Source: a bacterium (GTDB lineage Bacteria > Planctomycetota > Planctomycetia > Pirellulales > Pirellulaceae). From it: a stretch of 64,000 nucleotides of DNA. The notes under the pieces are model-generated. The model did no database searches and was not told where the DNA came from. It saw only the letters and a list, made by a program, of their open reading frames with translations. This document shows positions 37,754-46,669 of the stretch, in pieces (the first letter of the stretch is position 1; every line of letters begins with the position of its first letter). A program made the translations under genes and the position numbers. The stretch spans positions 268,717 to 332,716 of the forward strand of contig JAUIGN010000007.1 in NCBI GenBank assembly GCA_030430075.1, read 5' to 3'.

Positions 37754-39451
37754 TTAGCCGTAGTTGAGTCGCCCGGGAGTTTCCCGTGCGATGGGAACGT
37801 CAAACAGGGTCAAGCGGTGGTTCTCCAGCGAGTCCTTGACGCGCTCACTCAACTCGTCCGGTTCGGTCACCCGGTGTGCGTCGACGCCCAGCGACCTGGC
37901 AAGCCCGACAAAGTCGACTTCCGGATTGCGGATCTCCAGGCCTTCGAACTGTCCCGCCAGGGCGCGAGGCAATTGCAGGCCTTTGGCACCGATCTTGAGG
38001 ATCTGGTACTGCGCGTTGTTGCAAATGACGAAGGTTGCCGGAATGCCGTAACGGGCTGCCGTCCAGAGTCCCTGGATGCCGTACATCGCGGCACCTTCGC
38101 CCAGCATCCCCAGCACGGGACGATCCGGCCAGGCCAGTTTGGCGCCGATCGTGCAGCCCAAACCCCAACCCAGGGCCCAGCCTCGGTGTCCGAAATAGCC
38201 GGTTGTGTTTTTCAGCGCGCCGAGCCGTTCGAATGTGGTGTTGGTGGTTGTTACGGCCTCTTCCACCACCGCGACATCATCGGGGAGGACTCGGGCCACG
38301 GCCCCCATCAGACCCAGGGGCGGCAATGGCCGGATGGACTGCTGCTGGTCGATTTCACGGAGCAGCGCTTCACGGGCCGCGGCATGTACCTCGGCCCGCC
38401 GCTTCGTGCGCGCCTCGATCGATTCGGACTGGTCCTGCAGTGCCGTAGCCAGCCCGCCGGAGAGTTCGGCGAGCGTCATCTGGGTGTGACCGATGAGGCC
38501 GACTTCGACAGGGTAGTTCTTGCCGAGCTGCCAGGGGTCCTCATCCAGGTGCACCAGTCGTACATGGTCGGGAATGGCACGACTCGGTTCGTGGTAGACG
38601 TATTGACGAAGGAGGTCCATGCCGGTGACCAGGAGCACGTCGAACTCCTGCAGCCGCTCGCGGACCTCGGGCGACCAGAGCGGCAGACCGGGGGCGGACA
38701 GCGGGTGGTTGCTGGGGAAGGCGAGCCGCCCGTGCGTCGTGCCCGACTCGGCGATGACCGGCGCCCCCAGTTGTTCGGCGATGGTCACCAGTTCGGCGGT
38801 CGCACCCCGTTCGGTAACGCGGCTGCCGGCCAGAATTCCCGGGTTCTTTGCCGACGCCAGGACCTCGACCGCTTGACGGACGGCGTCGGCCGGCGGTCGA
38901 ACGCGGCAGTCGGGCAAGCGAATCGGGCTCAGGTCCAGCGTCTCGCTGACCTCCATTTGCAGATCCATGGGGAGCGAAAGGAACACCGGCCCGGTCGGGG
39001 GTGTCAAGGCGGTCTGGACGGCCCGACGCAAGATCATGGGCAGGTCGTTGACTTGATCGACTTCGACCGCCCACTTGGTCCAGGGCCTGGCAACGGAGAC
39101 CATATCGCCCCACAGGATCGGCTCTTCCATCTTCAGTCGCCGGTCCTGCTGGCCCGCCGTTACCAGCAGGGGCGTCCCTTCGCGGAAGGCGTTGTAGAGC
39201 ATGCCCATGGCATTGCCCAAACCGCAACTGATATGCAGGTTGACCACGCCCAACGTGCCAGATGCCATCGAGTAGCCGTCGGCAATCGACATCACGGGGA
39301 CTTCCTGCAGTCCCAGCAGATACTGGAAACGCTGGTCGTCCACCAACGCGTCGTTGAGGGGAAGCTCGGACGTGCCCGGGTTCCCGAAGATGTAACGAAC
39401 GCCAAACTCGGCGAGCAAATCCAGAAAGGCGTGAATTCCAGAACAGGGCAT
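37754..39451 (-). CDS. ThDP-dependent decarboxylase (benzoylformate decarboxylase-like)
   Basis: A 565-residue thiamine diphosphate enzyme with the three domains of the acetolactate synthase/benzoylformate decarboxylase superfamily. The N-terminal PYR domain contains FGNPGTSELPLNDAL and the cofactor-activating Glu in LQEVPVMSIADGYSMA. The C-terminal PP domain contains the ThDP loop GEGAAMYGIQGLWTA followed by FVICNNAQY. The usual loop starts GDG; here it is GEG, which still provides an acid for Mg. The N-terminal start resembles benzoylformate decarboxylase, but 2-oxo-acid specificity is not certain. ATG 39451 is the first start near the conserved beginning. Confidence 0.85.
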   Translation of the reverse strand: MPCSGIHAFLDLLAEFGVRYIFGNPGTSELPLNDALVDDQRFQYLLGLQEVPVMSIADGYSMASGTLGVVNLHISCGLGNAMGMLYNAFREGTPLLVTAGQQDRRLKMEEPILWGDMVSVARPWTKWAVEVDQVNDLPMILRRAVQTALTPPTGPVFLSLPMDLQMEVSETLDLSPIRLPDCRVRPPADAVRQAVEVLASAKNPGILAGSRVTERGATAELVTIAEQLGAPVIAESGTTHGRLAFPSNHPLSAPGLPLWSPEVRERLQEFDVLLVTGMDLLRQYVYHEPSRAIPDHVRLVHLDEDPWQLGKNYPVEVGLIGHTQMTLAELSGGLATALQDQSESIEARTKRRAEVHAAAREALLREIDQQQSIRPLPPLGLMGAVARVLPDDVAVVEEAVTTTNTTFERLGALKNTTGYFGHRGWALGWGLGCTIGAKLAWPDRPVLGMLGEGAAMYGIQGLWTAARYGIPATFVICNNAQYQILKIGAKGLQLPRALAGQFEGLEIRNPEVDFVGLARSLGVDAHRVTEPDELSERVKDSLENHRLTLFDVPIARETPGRLNYG

Positions 39452-39573
39452 GGCGAGTATCGTCTTGGTGGCGACGTTCGAGCAGTCACCCCGACGTCCG
39501 GTTCGAACAACAACGGCCGACCTCGCCACCGGGACGAAGTCGGCCGTTCAGTGTACGGGATGTGGTCGCCGAT

Positions 39574-40326
39574 TCAACGAGCGAAACGGGTTGAGCGAAT
39601 GCTGAAACCGCCGTTGGACCGCGGCCGGATCGCGGCCGGTTGGCTGTCGTCGATCTCGGGCGTGGGCACCTCTTCGAGGCGCTCTTGCTCGACCGGGACA
39701 CCATCGTAGTAGACGGGGTCTGCGTCGCCACCGCAATCGCTGCAGCCGCCCTTGCCGCCGCACGAGGTGCAGCCACCCTTGCCCCCGCCGCCCTTGTGGT
39801 AACCGAAGAGACCGTGCCAACAGGAAGCCAGCTTGTCCCAGCAGGAGGGTTTGCAGCAGCCGTTGGGGCCGGTCCAATTGCCCCAGTCGTCGCACGGATC
39901 GCAGGGCTCGGGCGGATGGCTGATCCAGTCTCCCCAGTAGAGTTCACTGGCCCCGGAAACGCACGTCAGCTTGTGTTTCAAATGCTGGGCCGGTGTGTGG
40001 CCTTCGCAGGTTCCGCCGCAAACGCCACAGCCGCCGCAACTGCCCAACACCGGGTCCCAATAGTCGCAGCAACCCGACGGGACATACTTGTTCCAGAGGT
40101 TCTGATGGGCGACTTGAGGGTAGATGGCACCTTGGTGGGAACAGGTCTGGCAGGTCTCACCTTTTTGATGCACGTGTCCTTTCTGGACTGCCGCCCCCTT
40201 CGGTACCAAGCCGACCTTCTGGCTGGCCCCGATTCCGTCTGTCGCGACGTGACCGGTCAGTGAACAGCAGCCGGACATCAAGCAGGTCGCGGTGAGCAGC
40301 AGGGCAGTGATCCGCGGAATACCCAT
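39574..40326 (-). CDS. Cysteine/glycine-rich lipoprotein
   Basis: A 250-residue secreted protein. The N-terminus is a lipoprotein signal with lipobox LMSGC at about residues 17-21, and AAGGA lies before the ATG. The mature part holds more than twenty cysteines in CxxC and CC clusters: TCQTCSHQG, SCGGCGVCGGTC, PCDPCDDW, CTSCGG and CSDCGG. It also contains histidines, and the tail (residues 205-250) is acidic to proline-rich. Such proteins occur in Pirellulales, but I know no function. Disulphide-stabilised surface protein or metal binding are the obvious options. Confidence 0.75.
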   Translation of the reverse strand: MGIPRITALLLTATCLMSGCCSLTGHVATDGIGASQKVGLVPKGAAVQKGHVHQKGETCQTCSHQGAIYPQVAHQNLWNKYVPSGCCDYWDPVLGSCGGCGVCGGTCEGHTPAQHLKHKLTCVSGASELYWGDWISHPPEPCDPCDDWGNWTGPNGCCKPSCWDKLASCWHGLFGYHKGGGGKGGCTSCGGKGGCSDCGGDADPVYYDGVPVEQERLEEVPTPEIDDSQPAAIRPRSNGGFSIRSTRFAR

Positions 40327-40657
40327 CAACCCGTTCCTTTCAGGAGACGCTTCTTCGAGAGTCCATGTCAAACATCTTGCATCGAATATCGGCCGCTGAT
40401 CCCGCCAAATCGAGAAAATCCCTCTAACCGGATAAGTTTGCCAGGATTCGCGCCGCCGGATTGCTTGGCTGCTGGCGTTGCTAGCGCAAACAACGGATGG
40501 ACAAACAAGGATTCAGTGCAAGTCGCTGTGTCCCAGTCGTTTGCCGTGAACTCACCTCACCCACCGTGGTTCGCGGCCGATTGCCATTGCTGTTCGTCGC
40601 GGACCGCTTTACGATCCCGCCGAGCGCTTCGCTTTGGTCCGTTCGCAGGAGAATCCG
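40327..40657. other. Divergent intergenic region between two lipoprotein genes
   Basis: About 330 bases with promoters expected for both lipoprotein genes. No RNA gene, repeat or clear -35/-10 pair was identified. Confidence 0.45.
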
Positions 40658-41137
40658 ATGAGGCCCCACGTTTACCACGGTGGATTGATCGTGTTGCTCG
40701 GTTGTTGCTGCCTGGCGGCGGCCGGCTGTTCGAACCCGGCGCGGCAACGGATGATCGGTGACTGGGAAGCGACCTACACGATCGACGACGAGGATCTGGC
40801 GAAGATCATGCCGTCTGAGAGTGGTCACGCGTTGACCTACGCCAAAGCGCTCATGAAGACGGCCAGCGCAGACATCCACTGGGAGATCGCGGCGGACGAG
40901 ACCGTCACCATCGCCGCCCGCCTGCTGGGCGCCGAAAAGCGGCGCACCGGCACGTGGCGTTTCTTGCGGGCTGATGAGGATTCGACGACGTTGGAGATTC
41001 ACTTCGACGAGGTCGACCCGGTGGAAGTGGAGTTCACATTTGCCGATCCCGACACGTTTGTCGTGGCGCCCATCGGACTGGCGAACTTCCAATTGACGCG
41101 CGAGATCCGCTTCAAGCGTGTGCGGCCTGCGGCCTAG
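40658..41137 (+). CDS. Small putative lipoprotein
   Basis: A 159-residue protein with lipobox LAAAGC (Cys near residue 24) after a hydrophobic signal. The mature domain starts MIGDWEATYTIDDED and consists mostly of alternating beta strands (TVTIAARLLG, RTGTWRFLRADEDSTTLEI). This resembles the lipocalin-like 'GxW' opening of small planctomycete lipoproteins. AGGAG precedes the ATG. Role unknown. Confidence 0.75.
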   Translation: MRPHVYHGGLIVLLGCCCLAAAGCSNPARQRMIGDWEATYTIDDEDLAKIMPSESGHALTYAKALMKTASADIHWEIAADETVTIAARLLGAEKRRTGTWRFLRADEDSTTLEIHFDEVDPVEVEFTFADPDTFVVAPIGLANFQLTREIRFKRVRPAA

Positions 41138-41208
41138 GCAGCCGCTGCTTTGGCGCCGCGCTGGGAGTTGTTGATCGCAGGTTCCAGTGTGATGCCAGAC
41201 CGTGTTAC

Positions 41209-41225
41209 GACATGCACAGCATGAC
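41209..41225. repeat. Short palindrome CATGC-ACA-GCATG
   Basis: Same family as the copies near 1509, 31691, 37564, 49316 and 53080. It lies between the convergent ends of the lipoprotein and the DUF4190 gene, so it could act in 3'-end formation. Confidence 0.6.
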
Positions 41226-41251
41226 CGACGGCATGGCGCATGAACCCGCAC

Positions 41252-41665
41252 CTACATTTCGCCGCTGAGCCAGGCAACGAGAAAGGCCACCAGGCCGAGC
41301 GTTCCGAGCGTTCCCAGGACGATTCCCAAGACGGCTCGGACGATGCCGCCTTTCTTCGGGTGCTTCTTGATGTCCACGACGGCCAGGATGCCGAACAGGA
41401 TGGCGAAGGGGCCGAGCGCACAGCAGCCGAGCGAGAGCAGGCCGAGGTAGCCGGCGATGATGGCGTGAACCGAGCGGCCGATAGGGATCAGCATCCGGAC
41501 TCCCAGGTCATCTTCCATCGAATGGCCGGGCGCCGGCGGCAGGGGCGGTGCCTGTGGCGACTCGTCTGAGAACGGGTTGGCGCTGGACGTGGAGACCGGC
41601 GACCCGCAGGCGCCGCAGACCGTAGAACCGGCTGCGATGTCGCTGCCGCAGGTTGGACACTTCAT
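41252..41665 (-). CDS. Zinc-ribbon DUF4190 membrane protein
   Basis: A 137-residue protein. It opens with a zinc ribbon (KCPTCG and CGACGS, residues 2-22), continues through a Pro/Ser-rich linker, and ends in two membrane helices with the DUF4190 pattern (AIIAGYLGLLSLGCCALGPF and GIVRAVLGIVLGTLGTLG). The family is widespread and of unknown function. Confidence 0.8.
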   Translation of the reverse strand: MKCPTCGSDIAAGSTVCGACGSPVSTSSANPFSDESPQAPPLPPAPGHSMEDDLGVRMLIPIGRSVHAIIAGYLGLLSLGCCALGPFAILFGILAVVDIKKHPKKGGIVRAVLGIVLGTLGTLGLVAFLVAWLSGEM

Positions 41666-41844
41666 AACAAGACCTCGTATGTTCCCGGATGGCCCGCTCG
41701 CTGCCGGCGCCCATTCGCTTGCGTGCGCCGTTTGCCCACGATCGTCGGGCCTCAATTATGGGCAACCTGCCACCTTGAGCAAGTAGCGGTCACGGTCGGT
41801 GGATGCCGAGCGGATGATGGTACCGGTCCTGGCGAGCCGTTAGA

Positions 41845-42936
41845 ATGTTCCCGACTGCTCGGTCCCCAAGGCACTCTCGGGAGCCCACATCGTTGGCAAC
41901 GTCCGGACCCATTACGCTCGACAACCTGATCGCGTTGAATGACGAGATTGCCGCGTTGGCCCGCGCCGGCGTTCCGTTGGACCGTGGTTTGCTGGCAATC
42001 GGCCGGGACATGCCGGGGCGGCTCGGACGGACCGCCCAAGCGCTGGGCCGGCGGCTGGAGGCGGGCGAAGACTTGTCGGTGGCGATCAATCAGTCGGGTG
42101 ATGCGTTTCCTCCCATTTATCGAGCGGTCGTCCTGGCGGGCCTGAAGAGCGGTCGCCTCTCCGTGGCCTTGGAGGGCATCTCCCGTACGGCGCGGCGAGT
42201 CAGCGATACTCGCCGCACAATGATTGTCTCCCTGATTTACCCGATCCTGGTCCTGGTCATCGCGATGGTCGTGTTTCGAATGACGATGACGACAACGGTT
42301 CCGCTGGTCGAAGCGACCTTTGCCGACATTGGCGTCGTCTTACCACGATGGTATGCGGTTCTTTCCGCAATCGCCCGCTGGCTGCTCCAGGCGCTCCCCT
42401 GGATCCAGGTGGGTGGAGTCGTCCTGGGCGCCGTTTATATCTACCGGATTTCGCGCGCCAGCGTGTTGGACACGAACCCCGCTCGGGGTGGTACGACGGT
42501 CGGTCAGATCCTCCAGGCGGGGCGCCTGGCCACGTTCTCGGAGACCCTGGCGTTGCTCTTGGAACAGAGCCTGCCGCTGGCGGACGCCTTGGAGTTGGCG
42601 TGCCAGTCGAGCGGTGACCGCGGATTGCGTTTGGCGGGAGAACGCTTGGGTCAGTCGATTCAACGGGGCGAGCCGATTCGTCAGTTGCCGGCCGGTTTTC
42701 CGCCGCTGCTGGGTTGGATGTTGATTGGTGGGGGCCAATCGGGACAACTGGTGGCCGCCCTCCGGCGAATGGCGGAGAACTACCGCCGCCGGGCCGCGCG
42801 GTTGGGCGCCTGGCTGACGATTTACTTTCCCCTCGTGTTGTCCGCCGGAGTGTGCGGGCTCGTCGTCGCCACGTACGTCGTGTTAGCCATGATGCCGTTT
42901 TACTTTTTGATGATTCAAATGAGTTTGCCCGGATAA
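41845..42936 (+). CDS. GspF/PilC-type inner-membrane platform protein 1
   Basis: A 363-residue type II secretion F-domain protein. Two T2SF modules are visible: the first at about 10-130 with FPPIYRAVVLAGLKSGRLS, the second at about 225-345 with LATFSETLALLLEQSLPLAD and LGWMLIGGGQSGQLVAALRR. Three membrane helices lie near 120-150, 175-200 and 325-355. Such proteins sit in the inner membrane and link the cytoplasmic ATPase to pseudopilin assembly. The ATG overlaps a TAGAAT sequence, so a start slightly further downstream cannot be ruled out. First of three related genes. Confidence 0.85.
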   Translation: MFPTARSPRHSREPTSLATSGPITLDNLIALNDEIAALARAGVPLDRGLLAIGRDMPGRLGRTAQALGRRLEAGEDLSVAINQSGDAFPPIYRAVVLAGLKSGRLSVALEGISRTARRVSDTRRTMIVSLIYPILVLVIAMVVFRMTMTTTVPLVEATFADIGVVLPRWYAVLSAIARWLLQALPWIQVGGVVLGAVYIYRISRASVLDTNPARGGTTVGQILQAGRLATFSETLALLLEQSLPLADALELACQSSGDRGLRLAGERLGQSIQRGEPIRQLPAGFPPLLGWMLIGGGQSGQLVAALRRMAENYRRRAARLGAWLTIYFPLVLSAGVCGLVVATYVVLAMMPFYFLMIQMSLPG

Positions 42937-43124
42937 CGGCGCCCGGCGTCGCGTCTTCACCATCAACCACAACCCCTGGTTCAGAAAATCGCGTGCCTGC
43001 AGATTGTTGCTCGTCCTTCGTAACGAGTGGCGTATCGTCCGGGGAGACGGGAAAATTCCCTTGACCGGCGCTTCCTTGTCCATGCCACTCGTCCTGTTCC
43101 CATGTTCGTTCAGCAAAGCCGCTG

Positions 43125-44330
43125 ATGCCCAATTTTCGCTATCAAGCCACGGACGCGGATGGCCATGACCAGACGGGCCGGATTACGGCCCGCGACTTGG
43201 CCGATGCGCGCCGCCAATTGGTGGCGCGGGGGTGGCAAGTTCGCGACCTGGTGAGCGACGAAGGGGCGGTCGATCAGATCCCGCGGCTTTCCGCGTCGGA
43301 TGCGGAGGAGATCGCGGCTCAGGTGGCAGAGATCGGCAAGGCCAACATCCCGCTCGCCATCGGTCTGCGGGCGGCCGCCGCCGAATCGGTCAATCGGCGC
43401 GTTCGGTTGGCGTTCACCGAGTTGGCCAAGGCGATCGACCAAGGGCAGACACTTGAACAGGCCTTGGCGGCCGGCGCCGGCCGCTTTCCCGCGCATGTCG
43501 GCGGTCTCGTTGCCGCGGCCACACGGACGGCAAAGTTGGGTGGTGCGCTGGAGGAATTGCTGGACCATCACCGCCGGATGCGGGAGATTCGCTGGACCGT
43601 GCTGGCTTCGGTCGCTTATCCGCTGTTGGTCATCGGCCTGGCAGCGATCGTCTTCTTATTCTTGATGTTGGAGATCGTGCCCACGTTCGGGCAGATGTTT
43701 CGCGAATTCGAGCTGGAACTGCCGGCCCCGACATTGGGCCTGATCCGGATCAGTGATTCGTGCGTGGCGATGACCAGCGGCTCGCAGAAGTGGCTCTGGT
43801 CCAGCGCTCTGGTCATGACCTGCGTGGCGTTAGGTTTGGTTCGATTGGTGGCCGGGGCCGGCGGGTGGCGCCGTTTCCTGGCGACGTCGCCTCTCTTGGG
43901 TCCGATTGTGACCTGGTCCGGGGCGGCGGCGTTCTCCCAGATGATGGCTGTTCTGCTCGACTATCAAATTCCGCTCGACAAGGCCCTGGAGTTAACGGCC
44001 GATGCGGTCCGCGACGGCAACGTTCGGGACGCCTGTCGCCGGATGGCGAACGGCGTGGCCGACGGGCAGTCGATGTCCCATTTGTTGCAGCACGGTCGCG
44101 AGTTGCCGATGACGCTGGTTCCTTTCGTGCGCAGCGGAGAAGAGCACGGGGATCTCCCCGGTGCGCTGCAACTCGCCGGCCAGGTGTTCATGGAACGGAT
44201 CGGCCTGCGGGCGTCGCTGATTCGCTCGATCTCTCCGCCGGTCATTTTCGTTTTTATCGGGGTCGGAATCGCGTATTGCGTGATTGCGCTGTTCATGCCC
44301 CTGATCACCCTGGTTGTTGGTCTTTCCTGA
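43125..44330 (+). CDS. GspF/PilC-type inner-membrane platform protein 2
   Basis: A 401-residue protein with the complete GspF plan. The N-terminal domain opens PNFRYQATDADGHDQTGRIT, followed by two T2SF modules (about 70-195 with LVAAATRTAKLGGALEELL and about 270-385 with FVRSGEEHGDLPGALQLAG) and three membrane helices (155-185, 220-240, 365-395). It is the most canonical of the three GspF-like proteins here, and the only one with the standard N-terminal beta-rich segment. The next gene follows after 25 bases. Confidence 0.9.
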   Translation: MPNFRYQATDADGHDQTGRITARDLADARRQLVARGWQVRDLVSDEGAVDQIPRLSASDAEEIAAQVAEIGKANIPLAIGLRAAAAESVNRRVRLAFTELAKAIDQGQTLEQALAAGAGRFPAHVGGLVAAATRTAKLGGALEELLDHHRRMREIRWTVLASVAYPLLVIGLAAIVFLFLMLEIVPTFGQMFREFELELPAPTLGLIRISDSCVAMTSGSQKWLWSSALVMTCVALGLVRLVAGAGGWRRFLATSPLLGPIVTWSGAAAFSQMMAVLLDYQIPLDKALELTADAVRDGNVRDACRRMANGVADGQSMSHLLQHGRELPMTLVPFVRSGEEHGDLPGALQLAGQVFMERIGLRASLIRSISPPVIFVFIGVGIAYCVIALFMPLITLVVGLS

Positions 44331-44355
44331 GCGGGAACCCTGTTCGGCAAATCGC

Positions 44356-45666
44356 ATGGCAGACGCATTTGGACCCTTGAGCGTCGTGGGCAGCCTGATC
44401 CTGGGGATCGCGCTGCTTTGGGCGGTCCGTCTGGCCTATTCGGCTCGGCCCGTGAACTCGGATGATGCGCTGCGGTTGGTGTTGACGATTGCCGGCTGGA
44501 CGCTGATTCATCTGGCGGTGGTCAGCGTGATCTCGCAGACGTTCTTCTTCCTGTCGCCCGGCAGTCGCGGCGTGGATGTGCTGGGGTTCATGATCGCAGT
44601 GCTGATGACGGCGACGATGGGTTGGCTGGTGTTTGCCATGGCGGTCGGCCGCTATCGCCTGTTGGAATGGCGATCCCTGATGTGGAGCCTCTCGGCGGGC
44701 GCGGAGCGGGGCATCCCGCTCGATCAGGTCGCCCGCGCATTCGCGCAAGAGCGGTCGGACGAGATTGGAATTCGCGCCTCACGGCTGGCCGACTTTCTGG
44801 CGGCCGGAATGCCGCTGCCGGAAGCCTTGCGTCATGCCAAGACGGCACTTCCCTTGGATGGGCTGCTGGCCGCCCGGTTCGGCACGGAAGTCGGCAATCT
44901 CTCGCCGGCCATCGCCCGGATTGCCAAGCGCCAGACCGAGCTCGACCAGGTCGTCCGCAGCGTCTTTGAAAAGATGTTCTACTTCTTTCTGGTCGGTGGG
45001 TGCATGATGCTGATGATCACATTCATGATGCTCAAAATCGTGCCCGTCTTCGCCAAGATGTTCGAGGAGTTCGGGCTGGACTTGCCCGCCAGCACGATGC
45101 TGGTCGTGCGGATGTCTGATTTCGCCGTGGCGTATGTCGTCTTCCTGCTGCCGTTTCTCATGGTTCTGGGGCTCTCTTTTGGCGTGTGCCTGCTGTACTA
45201 TGTGGGTTGGCTGCCGAGGGATTTTCCGCTGGTGAATCGGTTCACCCAGCGCTACGACGGGGCGTTGATTATGCGCACATTGAGCCTCGCGACCGACGAT
45301 GGGCGTCCTTTTGCGGATGTCATTGCGACGTTAGCGAGGCTGTATCCCCGCCGCAGTGTCCGCGCGATGCTCGACCGGGCGGCACGTCTCATCAGCGGAG
45401 GTCAGCACTGGGCCGAGACCCTGTGTGCAGTCGGCGCGATCCGGGCCGCCGATGCCGCCGTGCTGGAGGCTGCCGAGCGGGCTGGGAACCTGGCGTGGGC
45501 GTTGGACGAGATGGCCGACAGCAGCATCCGCCGCTGGGTGTACCGGCTGCGCTTGCTGACCAATGTGTTGTTTCCTCTACTGATTGTGTTGATCGGGGCC
45601 GTCGTCGGCTTTTTGGTGGTGAGTCTTTTCGTTCCATTGGTCGCCTTGATCCAGGGACTGACATAA
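44356..45666 (+). CDS. GspF/PilC-type inner-membrane platform protein 3
   Basis: A 436-residue variant. In place of the soluble GspF N-terminus it has about three extra membrane helices (residues 8-28, 45-70, 80-105). Two T2SF modules follow (about 115-250 and 300-420), each with its helix pair, for example MLMITFMMLKIVPVFAKMFE. The stop codon shares one base with the start of the first pseudopilin gene. The added N-terminal membrane part is unusual and may reflect a different partner from the ordinary GspE/GspL contact. Confidence 0.85.
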   Translation: MADAFGPLSVVGSLILGIALLWAVRLAYSARPVNSDDALRLVLTIAGWTLIHLAVVSVISQTFFFLSPGSRGVDVLGFMIAVLMTATMGWLVFAMAVGRYRLLEWRSLMWSLSAGAERGIPLDQVARAFAQERSDEIGIRASRLADFLAAGMPLPEALRHAKTALPLDGLLAARFGTEVGNLSPAIARIAKRQTELDQVVRSVFEKMFYFFLVGGCMMLMITFMMLKIVPVFAKMFEEFGLDLPASTMLVVRMSDFAVAYVVFLLPFLMVLGLSFGVCLLYYVGWLPRDFPLVNRFTQRYDGALIMRTLSLATDDGRPFADVIATLARLYPRRSVRAMLDRAARLISGGQHWAETLCAVGAIRAADAAVLEAAERAGNLAWALDEMADSSIRRWVYRLRLLTNVLFPLLIVLIGAVVGFLVVSLFVPLVALIQGLT

Positions 45667-46070
45667 TGCGTCGCAGAACCGGTTCGCTCCTGTTGGAAGC
45701 CAGCCTCTCCGTCATGGTCTTGACGGTCGCCCTGGTCGGGGTCGCGCAGTTGCTGGCCGTTGCTGCCAGGCAGAACCGGGAGGCTCGCTGGCGAGCGGTC
45801 GCCACGCGCGAATTGGCCAACGTGATGGAACGCGCAATGGCCCTTTCCTGGGAAGAGATGAGCGACCAGCGGCTGGCCGAACTGCAGCTGTCGGCGGAGG
45901 TCGACGACGCCTTGCCCGCGGCCCGCTTGGTGAAGCAATTGTCCTCGGTCGAACAACCCCGCCCGGCCAAGCGATTGCGGCTTACCATCCAGTATCGAAA
46001 TGCGGCCGGCCGGTCGATCGATCCGATCGCGCTCGTGGCCTGGAAGTTCCAGCCGGGAGGTGAGCGATGA
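45666..46070 (+). CDS. Pseudopilin-like protein 1 (GspI-like)
   Basis: A 134-residue protein with a short basic leader (MRRRTG) and a prepilin N-terminus: after Gly the mature chain would start SLLLEASLSVMVLTVALVGV, with Glu at position 5 as in type IV pilins. The rest is a helix and strands of a minor pseudopilin. Its start overlaps the upstream GspF stop by one base, and its stop overlaps the next gene (ATGA). Confidence 0.8.
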   Translation: MRRRTGSLLLEASLSVMVLTVALVGVAQLLAVAARQNREARWRAVATRELANVMERAMALSWEEMSDQRLAELQLSAEVDDALPAARLVKQLSSVEQPRPAKRLRLTIQYRNAAGRSIDPIALVAWKFQPGGER

Positions 46071-46669
46071 GCGAGCGGAGCAGGTTGGGCAGACGGTGGC
46101 AACGGTTGCCTGGCCGTCGAGGTTATTCACTGATCTCGATGCTGATGTCGATCGCGATCATCTCTCTGGCTTTGACATCGGTCGCCATCGCCATGCACGC
46201 CATGTACGGTGTGGACCGGCGGTTGCGGGATCAGGTCGCCTACGAGCAGACCGTTCCGCGCCTGTCCCTGCGGCTGAGAAGAGACGCGCATGCTGCCGGC
46301 GGTGTGCGATTGGGGGAAGGGACGGACGGTCCCGATCGCCTCATCTTGGAATACGATGCCGAACAGGTCGAATACCGGGCAGAGGCAGGTCGAATTGTCC
46401 GCACTCGTCGATCGCTCGACGAGCAATCTGCCAACGTCGTGCTGGGCCGCGAGGTGTACTCGCTGGGCGAACAAACAGACATGCGGTGGCACGTCGTGAA
46501 CGGCGCGGTACCCAGGCTGGAATTGGAGATCAGGCGGCCCGCCGGCCGGATCGATTCGGCCGATGCCCTGCAGGTTGACCGCATCGTGGCGGCCGTCGGG
46601 TTGCATGCGAATCGGCGAACGGCGACCCGACAAGCGGCGCCGGGAGGTAGCGATGCAGCGAACGAATAA
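46067..46669 (+). CDS. Pseudopilin-like protein 2 (GspJ-like)
   Basis: A 200-residue protein with a 19-residue basic leader ending RRG and a hydrophobic N-terminal helix YSLISMLMSIAIISLALTS. The residue at mature position 5 is Ser, not the usual Glu, so it may insert through partners instead of by the standard salt bridge. The C-terminal domain (about 60-200) is beta-rich, and the layout resembles minor pseudopilins of the GspJ type. Start overlaps the previous stop. Confidence 0.75.
   Translation: MSERSRLGRRWQRLPGRRGYSLISMLMSIAIISLALTSVAIAMHAMYGVDRRLRDQVAYEQTVPRLSLRLRRDAHAAGGVRLGEGTDGPDRLILEYDAEQVEYRAEAGRIVRTRRSLDEQSANVVLGREVYSLGEQTDMRWHVVNGAVPRLELEIRRPAGRIDSADALQVDRIVAAVGLHANRRTATRQAAPGGSDAANE

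Noticed and set aside
37739..39709. 656-codon open frame on the plus strand over the ThDP decarboxylase
   Set aside because: Shadow of a well-supported minus-strand enzyme; it also runs into the neighbouring lipoprotein gene.
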